Of a stretch of 8,881 nt of DNA, positions 1 through 6,634 are shown piece after piece. Where the stretch lies: positions 1-8,881 of the forward strand of contig DASQLD010000194.1 of the NCBI GenBank assembly GCA_035630195.1, written 5' to 3'. This DNA is from DASQDN01 sp035630195 (lineage in GTDB: Bacteria; Acidobacteriota; Terriglobia; Bryobacterales; Bryobacteraceae). Positions within the stretch are counted from its first letter, which is position 1, and each line of letters starts with the position of its first letter. Both the position numbers and the translations under genes were made by a program. The notes under the pieces are model-generated. The model made no database searches. It was not told where the DNA came from and saw nothing but the letters and a program-made list of their open reading frames with translations.

Positions 1-322
1 AGGGGTTGCCGGAATTCGGAACGATGCTACCGAGACGGAGACCTGTCGACGTCGTATCGATCTGAACCGCCTGGGCCTGCGAGTACAGACCTGGATCAAA
101 GTATGGCGCCAGGAATTCACCTAGAGTGTATGTCGGTCCGAGGAAGCTCCAGCGAAGACCGAACTCCAGCGTAAAGTTCTTCTTCACGCGCCAAGTGTCC
201 TGTCCGTAGAATTCGTATCCGTAGAACCGGTAATCGGAATAGAACACCCCGTTATTCTGATTGACGCTGGTGTAATTTCCGAGCAGCATGTTCGCGAAAG
301 TATTTCCTGTATCGAAAGGATT
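1..322 (-). CDS. TonB-dependent receptor (Oar-like), later beta-barrel segment, partial, runs off the left edge
   Basis: After a one-base change of frame near 315-323, translation continues without a stop to the window edge for 107 codons. It begins NPFDTGNTFANMLLGNYTS, followed by YEFYGQDTWRVKKNFTLEFG and LRWSFLGPTYTL. The pattern NPxDTG...LLGN followed by a YxxYxQDxWRV strand and LTLxxGLRW is typical of the barrel of Oar-like receptors and follows directly on the preceding fragment. This piece therefore belongs to the same gene and is not a separate protein. Family members are usually about 1000-1200 residues; about 720 are visible here across the three frames, so several hundred C-terminal residues lie beyond position 1. 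The piece has no start codon of its own because it is internal to the gene. Confidence 0.8.
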
Positions 323-1886
323 TATCCAGGCTGGAGCCAAAATCCACGTTGGTGGAATCAGGGCCGTTCGGCTGCTGACGATTGTCGTTGCGATTCCAGA
401 GACCGCCGGACTTGAAGGTGTGAGCGCCGCGATTGATCGTGAAGTTATCGGTAATCGCGAAAGTTTTGCCTTCGCTCAGCCATGGAGCCGCGAAGCCGCT
501 GAATGTGCAGCTCCCAACGCCGCAATTGAAGCGCGGGAACTTGTTGAGTTGGTTGGTCGTGGGATAGAGATCCTCGAAAGAGAAACCGAGCGCAGTCCGG
601 TCGTACAGATTCTTATCCGCATCGGGAAGTACATCCACGATCTGCGTGAGGTGGTTATACGTGAAGATGAACTCGTTCGTCGTTGTCGGCGAGAGCACAT
701 TCACAAGATTCCAGGACCAGCTGGAGCCGGGCTTCTCCCGATACTGCGGAAGTACAGGATACGGCGTGTTGTTGAAGATACCCAGATCTTCTTCCTCGTG
801 CTGCGCGTCATCGGCCCAGCGGAAGAAGAAATTCGCGTTGGTGCTGATGTTGTAATCGACGCGCGCCACCTTACCTAACTTGTCTAATGCATAGGTTTCC
901 TGGAATGGGTACCGAATCTGTTCCGGATTCGTTGGGTGAGGAGCAGCTTTCGAGCGATCGACCGCGCTGAGGATCTTCAGAAAAGCCGGAGCGTTTCGGC
1001 TCCATTCCGCCCGGGGAATGATGTTATTCGGATACGGATCGCCACCGATGACTCTTCCACCTGCGTCGCGAACTAAAGTACCAGGCCGGAAAACCTGGCC
1101 GTTCTGGTACTGGTTATTCGAACCGGCAATAAACCCGGGTCGATACAAACGGCTCAAGTCGCCGCTTAGCAGGTCCCCGTGTGGGATATCGACGAAGTTA
1201 CTGCCTAGCGGACGCGATCCGAGCGTCTTCTCGAGATTGAAGAAGAAGAAGAGTTTCTTGTTGTCGCCGCTCGAGAAACCCGGGATCACGATGGGTCCGC
1301 TTAAGTTGCCGCCGAACTGATTGAAGCGGATCTTCGGGGGTTTCCCCGTCGTATCGAAAGGTTGACGGGCATCGAATTTATCGTTGCGCAGGAACTCATA
1401 CAGCGTTCCGTGGAATTTTGTGCCGCCGCTCTTCGTATTGATGTTGATGAGCACGCCGGGATTGCGGCCGTACTCCGCGTTGAAGGTGCTGGTCTGAACT
1501 TTGAATTCACCGACAGCATCGAGGCTGACTTGGGTGTACTGGCCGTCATTGGCGCCGACGTCCGTGTTGATCGAGCCGTCGAGGTACACATTATTCATAC
1601 TTCCGCGCAGTCCATTCACATTGAACTGATCGGTGTTGTTGAAAGCCAGCCGGAAGTCGGAACCACTGTTCGATACGACGCCAGGAAGGGTGCGCATCAA
1701 TGACTGGAAATCGCGTCCATTCAATGCCAGCTCCGTTACCTGCCGGGAACTAATGACGAAGGATTTTTGCGAAGTTGACGTCTCGACAAGGGGAACTTCG
1801 GCTTCTACTGTGATCGATTCATTCGCCAGACCGACCTGGAGCGAGATGGAGCCGAGATCCATGATCTGGTTCGCATCAAGCTTTAA
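252..1886 (-). CDS. TonB-dependent receptor (Oar-like), plug and first part of beta-barrel, frameshifted
   Basis: This is the middle part of the same receptor. It is open from the frame junction at about 1886; the first ATG in this frame, at 1862, gives 536 residues but is not a natural start. Numbering from that ATG, residues 20-150 carry the plug domain: VETSTSQKSFVISSRQVTEL, LNGRDFQSLMRTLPG, VNGLRGSMNNVYLDG and FNAEYGRNPGVLININTKSG. Next come HGTLYEFLRND, a barrel region with GPIVIPG and KLFFFFNLE, and strands such as ARVDYNISTNANFFFRW and SPTTTNEFIFTYNH. These are hallmarks of acidobacterial Oar/CarboxypepD_reg receptors, which sit in the outer membrane and are thought to import large or scarce substrates with TonB energy. 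The substrate cannot be inferred. Homology stops after DFGSSLD (about residue 513); the last 23 residues before the stop at 252 are out of frame and the true barrel continues in another frame. Confidence 0.88.
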   Translation of the reverse strand, partial: LKLDANQIMDLGSISLQVGLANESITVEAEVPLVETSTSQKSFVISSRQVTELALNGRDFQSLMRTLPGVVSNSGSDFRLAFNNTDQFNVNGLRGSMNNVYLDGSINTDVGANDGQYTQVSLDAVGEFKVQTSTFNAEYGRNPGVLININTKSGGTKFHGTLYEFLRNDKFDARQPFDTTGKPPKIRFNQFGGNLSGPIVIPGFSSGDNKKLFFFFNLEKTLGSRPLGSNFVDIPHGDLLSGDLSRLYRPGFIAGSNNQYQNGQVFRPGTLVRDAGGRVIGGDPYPNNIIPRAEWSRNAPAFLKILSAVDRSKAAPHPTNPEQIRYPFQETYALDKLGKVARVDYNISTNANFFFRWADDAQHEEEDLGIFNNTPYPVLPQYREKPGSSWSWNLVNVLSPTTTNEFIFTYNHLTQIVDVLPDADKNLYDRTALGFSFEDLYPTTNQLNKFPRFNCGVGSCTFSGFAAPWLSEGKTFAITDNFTINRGAHTFKSGGLWNRNDNRQQPNGPDSTNVDFGSSLDKSFRYRKYFREHAARKLHQRQSE

Positions 1887-2164
1887 TTCAGTGCCTCAAG
1901 GGACTTGAATCCCGTGAGCTCTGCCCGCACCGTGTAGGTTCCCGGCAGCAAGTTGCGTAAATAGAATGTGCCGTCGCGACCGGTGGTCGTCTCGCGCGCT
2001 ACGATTTGCCGCGCCTGATCGAGAGCTTCAACTTTGGCGTTTGGGATCGACGCCCCACCGGCGTCGAGAAGAGTACCCTGAATGGTTCCGGTCTGCTGTC
2101 CGAACGAAATCGCTGACAATGCAGCGGTAAGAATAATACACTTCATCAAACATTGATGATTCAT
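1883..2164 (-). CDS. TonB-dependent receptor (Oar-like), N-terminal fragment: signal peptide plus carboxypeptidase-regulatory domain
   Basis: This 93-residue reading frame is the N-terminus of a large outer-membrane receptor. Residues 1-22 look like a Sec signal peptide, with a hydrophobic core followed by SFGQQTG. Residues 24-90 match the carboxypeptidase-regulatory-like beta-sandwich that begins Oar-type receptors: GTIQGTLLDAGGASIPNAKV, then GRDGTFYLRNLLPGTYTV and LTGFKSL. The ATG at 2164 is supported by AAGAAGG just upstream; an internal ATG at 2146 (MKCIIL) would also give a good signal peptide but has no ribosome binding site. The frame ends at a TAA (1885-1883) in the middle of a conserved stretch. 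Reading one base back gives LKLDANQIMDLG, the usual continuation in this family, so this is not a free-standing small protein but the first piece of the receptor continued by the next entry. Either the gene is a pseudogene or the assembly lost one base. Confidence 0.85.
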   Translation of the reverse strand: MNHQCLMKCIILTAALSAISFGQQTGTIQGTLLDAGGASIPNAKVEALDQARQIVARETTTGRDGTFYLRNLLPGTYTVRAELTGFKSLEALN

Positions 2165-2253
2165 TTGGCCTTCTTTGTAATCGCCCCTGAGGAGAGCTAG
2201 AGCTTAAATCCGGTAGTAGAAATATAGTAGCTCAACTCAAGTAGAATCCCAAG
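2165..2253. promoter_or_regulatory. Divergent intergenic region between the receptor and the 338-residue protein gene
   Basis: This 89-bp AT-richer gap must carry the promoters of both divergent genes. For the plus-strand gene, TAGAAT (2242-2247, five of six matches to the -10 consensus) ends only 6 nt before the ATG at 2254. That would put transcription start at or next to the start codon; no clear -35 box is seen. For the receptor, a weak minus-strand pair is TTGGGA (2252-2247) and TACTAT (2229-2224) with a 17-bp spacer, each four of six matches. No strong inverted repeat that would mark an operator is visible. All promoter calls here are inference from short matches. Confidence 0.3.
2169..2175 (-). 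promoter_or_regulatory. Ribosome binding site of the receptor gene
   Basis: On the minus strand AAGAAGG lies 4 nt before the ATG at 2164. It is one of only two good Shine-Dalgarno matches in the window and favours 2164 over the in-frame ATG at 2146. Confidence 0.55.
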
Positions 2254-3270
2254 ATGGCCGCGGAAGCATTCGAGTTCGTTTTTGAGCGTCGGGGCAAAAC
2301 TCTCGCTGTGACAGGACTAAAGCCGAATGAAGGAATCGTCCTTGACGGCGAAACGAGCGCATGGCCTCTGGGCGTGGCGTTGCAGCTTGCCCCGATTTCG
2401 GCAGGGACCCGTGTGCGTTGGGAGAACATTCAACGCCAGCAGGGATGGATCGGCGCCAGGACATTCGGCCTCTCGATGAGCATCCGTAATGGGCGGCTTC
2501 GGTGCGAAGGAATCAAGCCGAAGCTGCTTCCGGAAGGGACGTATCAGGTCAGTATTTTTTTAGGTGGTTATCGATTTCACACTAAGGTTTACGAATTTAC
2601 GATTCCCAAGGACGATACAGCCGTAATTGTGGTTCAAGAGAAGCCGGATAGGCGGCGCGTGCAACTTGATCGCGCCATCAGCGATTTCGACGCGTCGACA
2701 CGAAATATCGTAGAGGCGTCGGTGATCGATGGCATCGGGCTCGCCGACTGGCTTGGGAAAGAGGATCGCAGGGATGCGCGCAAGGCTTGCGTGCTGAACG
2801 TCCTTGCGAAGTTGCGGACTCCGATTGCCGGAAAGGCGCCGTTAAGCGACGGCGTAAAGCGCCTCATCTTTGCGGATGTGGATCGCGTCTACGCTGAGCT
2901 GGAACCGAAGTTCGTGAACCGCATCATGCTGCCCGATGGTGGATTCGACGAGGATGCGGTCATTCATTCCACTCACCTCCGGTTGCTGCAGTTCGTCCCA
3001 AATGGATTGGCCAGCCATCTCCACAGCGTTCGAGAGCGCGTGGCGAAGCTTTCGATGCAACTCACACTAGCAATCCCCGATGACGGTGAGGCTCCGCAGT
3101 ATGCCGATATTGACATCGACTTAGGTAATCCGTTCGTAACGCCGCTTGGATTCGTAGTTCATCTTGGCGAGCTGATCGATTCCGGAAAGACTGATCATCT
3201 GGGTCTTCGCAAGAAGCTGCAAGATACGGCTTCGAGCGATTTCCTTTACTACAGGATCGTCGAGGACTAG
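2254..3270 (+). CDS. Hypothetical cytoplasmic protein, 338 residues, family not recognised
   Basis: I do not recognise this protein. It has no signal peptide and no membrane segment, so it is probably cytoplasmic. Residues 1-128 are rich in predicted strands and include LPEGTYQVSIFLGGYRF (92-108), which resembles the final strands of a small beta-sandwich. Residues 130-270 are mostly helical and highly charged. Near the C-terminus, ADIDIDLGNP places Asp at 285, 287 and 289 and Asn at 292, followed by H303 and E306 in GFVVHLGELI. This is a plausible metal or active-site cluster, but it is only a guess. The ATG at 2254 is the first in the frame and follows the -10-like TAGAAT by 6 nt; no Shine-Dalgarno sequence precedes it. 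Codon use is like its neighbours. The gene diverges from the receptor gene and faces the oxidoreductase gene, so it is probably transcribed alone. Confidence 0.8.
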   Translation: MAAEAFEFVFERRGKTLAVTGLKPNEGIVLDGETSAWPLGVALQLAPISAGTRVRWENIQRQQGWIGARTFGLSMSIRNGRLRCEGIKPKLLPEGTYQVSIFLGGYRFHTKVYEFTIPKDDTAVIVVQEKPDRRRVQLDRAISDFDASTRNIVEASVIDGIGLADWLGKEDRRDARKACVLNVLAKLRTPIAGKAPLSDGVKRLIFADVDRVYAELEPKFVNRIMLPDGGFDEDAVIHSTHLRLLQFVPNGLASHLHSVRERVAKLSMQLTLAIPDDGEAPQYADIDIDLGNPFVTPLGFVVHLGELIDSGKTDHLGLRKKLQDTASSDFLYYRIVED

Positions 3271-3295
3271 TATGGAAGCCCGCTTCGTGGGTCCT
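3271..3295. terminator. Possible hairpin between convergent genes
   Basis: Only 25 bp separate the two convergent stop codons. The sequence GCCCGC (3278-3283), loop TTC, GTGGGT (3287-3292) can fold into a 6-bp stem with two G-U pairs, followed by CCTTTA. An alternative fold GAAG/CTTC around CCCG uses overlapping bases. The stem is short and has no real T tract, so a role as a shared terminator is only suggested by position. Confidence 0.25.
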
Positions 3296-4558
3296 TTACG
3301 TTGAGGGGTATTCCCACGGCTTGCGGTAGCCGCGGCGCAGCAATCGATTTGCTTCGGAGTCGCCGGGACACTGCTTTCCGTCCCACTTGATGCTGCGGCC
3401 GGCGCGCCAGCTTACCATGCCGAGCAGGGCTGCGTTCGTGGCCCGATAGCCGATTTCGATATCGCGGACAGCCTTACGCTTGGTTGCGATGGCCTCCATG
3501 AAATCGGCCCAGAGCTCCTTAATGTTTTGGCCATCGGGATCGTTGAGCTGCGGCTCGACGTGAATGATTTTCTCGCTCTTCTTCGCTGGATAGAATGTCC
3601 AGCCGTCGCGCCAGCCCATATGGAACGTTCCTTCAGTCCCGTAGAAGTAAGCGCCGATGAGGTGATGCTCAGCGTTGTTGCCGCCGTAGTGCCGCTGCTC
3701 CCAAGTAGCGCGGAAAGTTTCAAACTCATAGTTCACGATCTGTGTATCAGGCGCGTCGGTCGAATCCTCACGGACAAACCGGCCGGCTGTCGAATGCACG
3801 GACTTGGGATGCGTCTCCTCGGTCCACCACAAAACCTGATCCATCCAATGCACACCCCAATCGCCGAGGGTACCGTTCGCGTAATCGAGGAACTGGCGGA
3901 AACCGCGCGGATGAATTGCCTTGTTGAACGCGCGCTTAGGAGCTGGGCCGAGCCAGAGATCCCAATCCATTCCAGCCGGCGGGTCGCTATCTTCGGTCTT
4001 CGTACCGGGTCCGCCGGCCGCGTGCGCGAAGGTCCGGACCATTCCGATTTTGCCAACCTTGCCCGACTTCAGAAATGCCATGCCCGTAATTGGATGCGGT
4101 GACACTCTCCGATGCAAGCCTACCTGGACAACACGGTCCGCTTCACGAGACGCCTTCACCATCCCCTTTCCTTCGTCGATCGTGTGACTGATCGGCTTCT
4201 CCACATAGACATGGGCTCCTGCCTTCACGGCGTCAATCGTGGGCAGCGCATGCCAGTGGTCCGGCGTGGCAACGATCGCGATATCCGGCCGCTCCTTTTT
4301 GAGCATCTCGCGGTAATCTTTGTAGCGGCGAGGCTGGTCCGCCGTGAGTTTTGCTATTTCGAGACCGGCCTTATCCATTTGCGCGGGATCCGGGTCGGCC
4401 AGCGCTACGACTGAACACTGTCCGGAAGCAAGCGCTTCGCGAAGAATGTTCATCCCCCACCATCCGGAACCGATCAAGGCAGTTTTGTACTTCTTCCCCT
4501 GCGCGTGTAGAAGCGGCGCTGCGCAGAGCGCGGATTGAAAGAAGGTACGGCGATTCAT
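3296..4558 (-). CDS. Gfo/Idh/MocA family oxidoreductase with Tat signal
   Basis: This 420-residue protein is a complete member of the Gfo/Idh/MocA family of NAD(P)-dependent sugar or polyol oxidoreductases. Residues 1-20 form a twin-arginine signal (MNRRTFFQSALCAAPLLHAQ), so the enzyme is probably folded with its cofactor and then exported. The Rossmann motif GSGWWG is at 30-35 and the family's EKP motif, with the catalytic-site Lys, is at 120-122. GDWGVHWMDQVLWW near 232-245 carries the conserved C-terminal-domain His and Asp. I chose the ATG at 4558 because it gives the Tat signal. An upstream in-frame ATG at 4633 would add 25 Arg/His-rich residues and bury the signal. No Shine-Dalgarno sequence is visible, but a -10-like TATATT lies 9 nt upstream. 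Tat-exported members of this family are very common in Acidobacteria and Planctomycetes; the substrate cannot be assigned. The gene appears to stand alone. Confidence 0.92.
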   Translation of the reverse strand: MNRRTFFQSALCAAPLLHAQGKKYKTALIGSGWWGMNILREALASGQCSVVALADPDPAQMDKAGLEIAKLTADQPRRYKDYREMLKKERPDIAIVATPDHWHALPTIDAVKAGAHVYVEKPISHTIDEGKGMVKASREADRVVQVGLHRRVSPHPITGMAFLKSGKVGKIGMVRTFAHAAGGPGTKTEDSDPPAGMDWDLWLGPAPKRAFNKAIHPRGFRQFLDYANGTLGDWGVHWMDQVLWWTEETHPKSVHSTAGRFVREDSTDAPDTQIVNYEFETFRATWEQRHYGGNNAEHHLIGAYFYGTEGTFHMGWRDGWTFYPAKKSEKIIHVEPQLNDPDGQNIKELWADFMEAIATKRKAVRDIEIGYRATNAALLGMVSWRAGRSIKWDGKQCPGDSEANRLLRRGYRKPWEYPST

Positions 4559-4859
4559 ATGATGTCCAATATATAGGTGTTCGCGGCAAGTCGAAAGTCG
4601 GCGAGTTGCATGTCTTCGCGATCGCTGCTCCAAGCTAGCTCTGCCGCCAGAGCTTTGCGTTGCGCTGAGCCATTTAAGCGCGCGTCTTCAATCGTCCGCA
4701 CCATGTCATTCCGGCCGGACCGCAAGACACCGCCCCGGTGTAAGAAGAATCAGGGTGCAGCCAGGCACATCGCTTCGTCGGAGTGCGTGATGAAGGTATG
4801 GGGCGAGCTCGAGCAAAAGCCATCCGACTCATCGTGACACCGTTAATTGGATTACCGAT
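4559..4859. other. Intergenic region of about 300 bp, no gene supported
   Basis: This gap separates the divergent oxidoreductase gene and the four-gene plus-strand cluster. It holds the candidate promoter of the minus-strand gene. It also has a perfect 6-bp hairpin ACACCG-CCC-CGGTGT at 4727-4741 with no T tract after it, and the palindrome CCGGCCGG at 4711-4718. Short open frames on both strands (for example 86 codons on plus from 4577, and about 52 codons on minus ending near 4672) lack a ribosome binding site and have low-complexity, Arg/Ser-rich translations, so I do not call them. The promoter of the plus-strand cluster should lie in the right part, but I see no convincing -35/-10 pair there. 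Confidence 0.5.
4568..4596 (-). promoter_or_regulatory. Candidate promoter of the Gfo/Idh/MocA gene
   Basis: On the minus strand TTTCGA (4596-4591, a poor -35) and TATATT (4573-4568, five of six -10 matches) are 17 bp apart. The -10 box ends 9 nt before the ATG at 4558, which would leave almost no 5' leader. Confidence 0.3.
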
Positions 4860-5660
4860 GTGCGAGCAAAATTGATGTTGATCGAAACTGAAAACCGATT
4901 GCGCCGTTTAGTTAAGAACCTCCACAACATGAACATCCTTTGGGCCATGCTCGGCGGTCTTGCCGGCGGCGCCCTCCTCTGTATATCCAGTTTCTTTCTT
5001 GGCGCCTGGTACGCCGAAGCTTCCAACATGTCGAATATGGAAGGCGCCCGCGGTTACTTTGCGGTCGCAATGGGCATGATTGGAGCGGTGGCAGGCCTGC
5101 CCGCTGGAATCATCCTGACGCTTCGGAGAAGGAGAAATCGCGGCAGCGCCGGCAATCTGGTCGTCGGCAGTCTCAGTTCGGTGGCGGGCGTCGTCGCCGT
5201 AGGTATTCTGGGCGTTGGGATCTGGTGGATGATGCAGCCTAAAATCCTGGCGCACAATGGACCAACTCCACTGCTCGACTTCGAGGTTATGCCGTCGATG
5301 ACCATGAAAACAATCGACCTCGATCGCCTTGTGGTGGAGTTGCAAACGGATCACAACGGAGCCGATGGCGTGTGGAAACGCGACCACAACCGCGAAGAGA
5401 ATGGCCGCCAGATTTTTGCCGGATATGTACCGCTCTACTTCAGAACTTCGCAAAGAATGCTGGTTATCAAAGTCCCGAACGGCGAGGCGCAGATCTTCCG
5501 TCTTCGCCTTGCTTCCGATCCGACCGGCCTAAAATACCGGACGTGGACCGATTGGCAGAGTCCGGATTTCGTGGATAACCAGAAAGGGTCCTCTCAGCCC
5601 ATGCGAGCCGTCCCGGAACATTCCTTCTCGATCCGCTACCGCGTTGAAACTGCCGATTAG
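4860..5660 (+). CDS. Hypothetical membrane protein, three transmembrane helices and periplasmic C-terminal domain
   Basis: This is a 266-residue protein of no family I can name. A polar N-terminal stretch (1-23) precedes three hydrophobic helices at about 24-52, 66-88 and 99-125, all rich in Gly and Ala. RRRR at 89-92 lies between helices two and three. By the positive-inside rule this puts the N-terminus in the cytoplasm and residues 126-266 in the periplasm. The C-terminal domain looks like a mostly-beta fold and ends with AVPEHSFSIRYRVE, preceded by several Trp/Tyr residues (TWTDWQSPDFVD). The GTG at 4860 is the earliest start in the open frame, which is blocked by a TGA at 4791. The in-frame ATGs at 4875 and 4929 are possible, and 4929 would begin right at the first helix; none has a good ribosome binding site. 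The gene is first in a same-strand run and ends 25 bp before the NHL gene. Confidence 0.75.
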   Translation: MRAKLMLIETENRLRRLVKNLHNMNILWAMLGGLAGGALLCISSFFLGAWYAEASNMSNMEGARGYFAVAMGMIGAVAGLPAGIILTLRRRRNRGSAGNLVVGSLSSVAGVVAVGILGVGIWWMMQPKILAHNGPTPLLDFEVMPSMTMKTIDLDRLVVELQTDHNGADGVWKRDHNREENGRQIFAGYVPLYFRTSQRMLVIKVPNGEAQIFRLRLASDPTGLKYRTWTDWQSPDFVDNQKGSSQPMRAVPEHSFSIRYRVETAD

Positions 5661-5667
5661 CGCGACT

Positions 5668-5676
5668 TGATATACT
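5668..5676 (+). promoter_or_regulatory. Extended -10-like box upstream of the NHL gene
   Basis: TGATATACT fits the extended -10 pattern TGnTATAAT with one mismatch and ends 9 nt before the ATG at 5686. No Shine-Dalgarno sequence lies between. It could drive an almost leaderless transcript inside the cluster. The nearest -35-like TTGAAA (5644-5649) is 21 bp away, which is too far. Confidence 0.3.
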
Positions 5677-5685
5677 GCCCAACCG

Positions 5686-6603
5686 ATGCGCAACGCTTCG
5701 GTTCTGCTGTTCGCTAATTTGTGCCTTATTGCCGCTGAGCCGCCCGAAACGATAAAGCTTCGTGAATTGATGGCGCAGACACCGAAGCTTCCACACAAAG
5801 AGACCGAATTCCTGTTGCAGCCGGCGCTGCCCCTTGAAATGGTGTCATCGGTGGCCGTGGCGTCCGACGGCTTGATTTACATTCTTCAGCGGGGAACTAC
5901 GACAGACCCGATCGTGGTCGCTCGTTCGGATGGCCAAGTCCTACGTTCATGGGGGCGGGGGCTATACAAGATTCCACACCAGATCCGAGTCGATCGCGAG
6001 GGCCATATCTGGACTGTCGATGCCGGAGATTCGACGATTCGCAAGTTTACCAAGCTAGGTCGCGAGTTGATGAAACTTCAGCTGGAGTTGCCTACCAAAC
6101 CGAGGAGCGCGTTCGCCGGCGCAGCCGATCTCGCCTTTGCTCCGACCGGCAACATTTTCATTGCCGATGGATATCAAAACACGCGAATTGTCGAGTTCAC
6201 TCCAGGTGGCCAACGTGTGCGGGAATGGGGAACCCCTGGCACAGGCCCGGGCCAACTCGATCACCCGCACGGGATCGCAATCGATCCTCAGGGAATCGTT
6301 TATGTCGCGGATCGAGAGAACGGTCGCATTCAACGCTTCGACAGGAAGGGTAAGCACATCGGTTCCTGGGACACGTTGGGAAAAACGTTCTGCCTTAAGC
6401 TCACGCCGCAGGGCGATTTGTGGATCGGCACGCAGCCTCGTAACGTTCCGAATGGGGCCGAAGGATGGTTGGTGAAAGTCGACCGGAACACGGGCAAAGC
6501 GCTTGGGCGGCTGGATATGTTCGGTCATTCCATAGACGTGTCGACCGGAGGCGATGTGTGGACCGGACGAAGGCCAGGCAGCGTGATCCGGTTCGTTCCG
6601 TAA
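5686..6603 (+). CDS. Exported NHL-repeat beta-propeller protein
   Basis: This 305-residue protein has a short hydrophobic signal peptide (residues 1-17, LLFANLCLIAA) and then a run of NHL-type propeller blades. Clear repeats are IPHQIRVDREGHIWTVDAGD (96-115), AADLAFAPTGNIFIADGYQN (146-165) and HPHGIAIDPQGIVYVADREN (193-212). Each is followed by a strand of the type RIxxFxxxGK and then a Trp-containing strand such as VREWGTPGTGPGQLDHP. This layout resembles the propeller of peptidylglycine alpha-hydroxyglycine lyases and the many NHL proteins of Acidobacteria. Without a clear catalytic set I call it only a propeller, probably a binding or scaffold protein in the periplasm. The ATG at 5686 gives the signal peptide; no Shine-Dalgarno sequence precedes it. 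It lies 25 bp after the membrane protein gene and 31 bp before the di-heme gene, which suggests co-transcription and a shared envelope role. Confidence 0.88.
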   Translation: MRNASVLLFANLCLIAAEPPETIKLRELMAQTPKLPHKETEFLLQPALPLEMVSSVAVASDGLIYILQRGTTTDPIVVARSDGQVLRSWGRGLYKIPHQIRVDREGHIWTVDAGDSTIRKFTKLGRELMKLQLELPTKPRSAFAGAADLAFAPTGNIFIADGYQNTRIVEFTPGGQRVREWGTPGTGPGQLDHPHGIAIDPQGIVYVADRENGRIQRFDRKGKHIGSWDTLGKTFCLKLTPQGDLWIGTQPRNVPNGAEGWLVKVDRNTGKALGRLDMFGHSIDVSTGGDVWTGRRPGSVIRFVP

Positions 6604-6634
6604 ACTCAACCGGAAAAGGATAAACTTGTTTTGA

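Noticed and set aside
288..878. A 196-codon open frame on the plus strand
   Set aside because: It is antisense to the well-conserved plug and barrel region of the receptor and has no recognisable domain; it is a shadow of the real gene.
1881..1890. Programmed -1 frameshifting in the receptor gene
   Set aside because: There is no X-XXY-YYZ slippery heptamer and no downstream structure that stands out, and a second break of opposite sign occurs later in the gene.
3527..4102. A 191-codon open frame on the plus strand
   Set aside because: It lies wholly opposite the Gfo/Idh/MocA gene, which has strong motifs on the minus strand.
4618..4625. GCGATCGC, the HIP1-like octamer
   Set aside because: A single copy was noticed; it gives no evidence of the cyanobacterial repeat.
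4559..4633. Extension of the Gfo/Idh/MocA gene to the upstream ATG at 4633
   Set aside because: The added 25 residues are Arg/His rich and would place the Tat signal internally, and the region contains the candidate promoter.
4577..4837. An 86-codon plus-strand frame in the intergenic gap
   Set aside because: It has no ribosome binding site, a low-complexity Ser/Arg/Lys-rich translation, and overlaps the likely promoter of the divergent gene.
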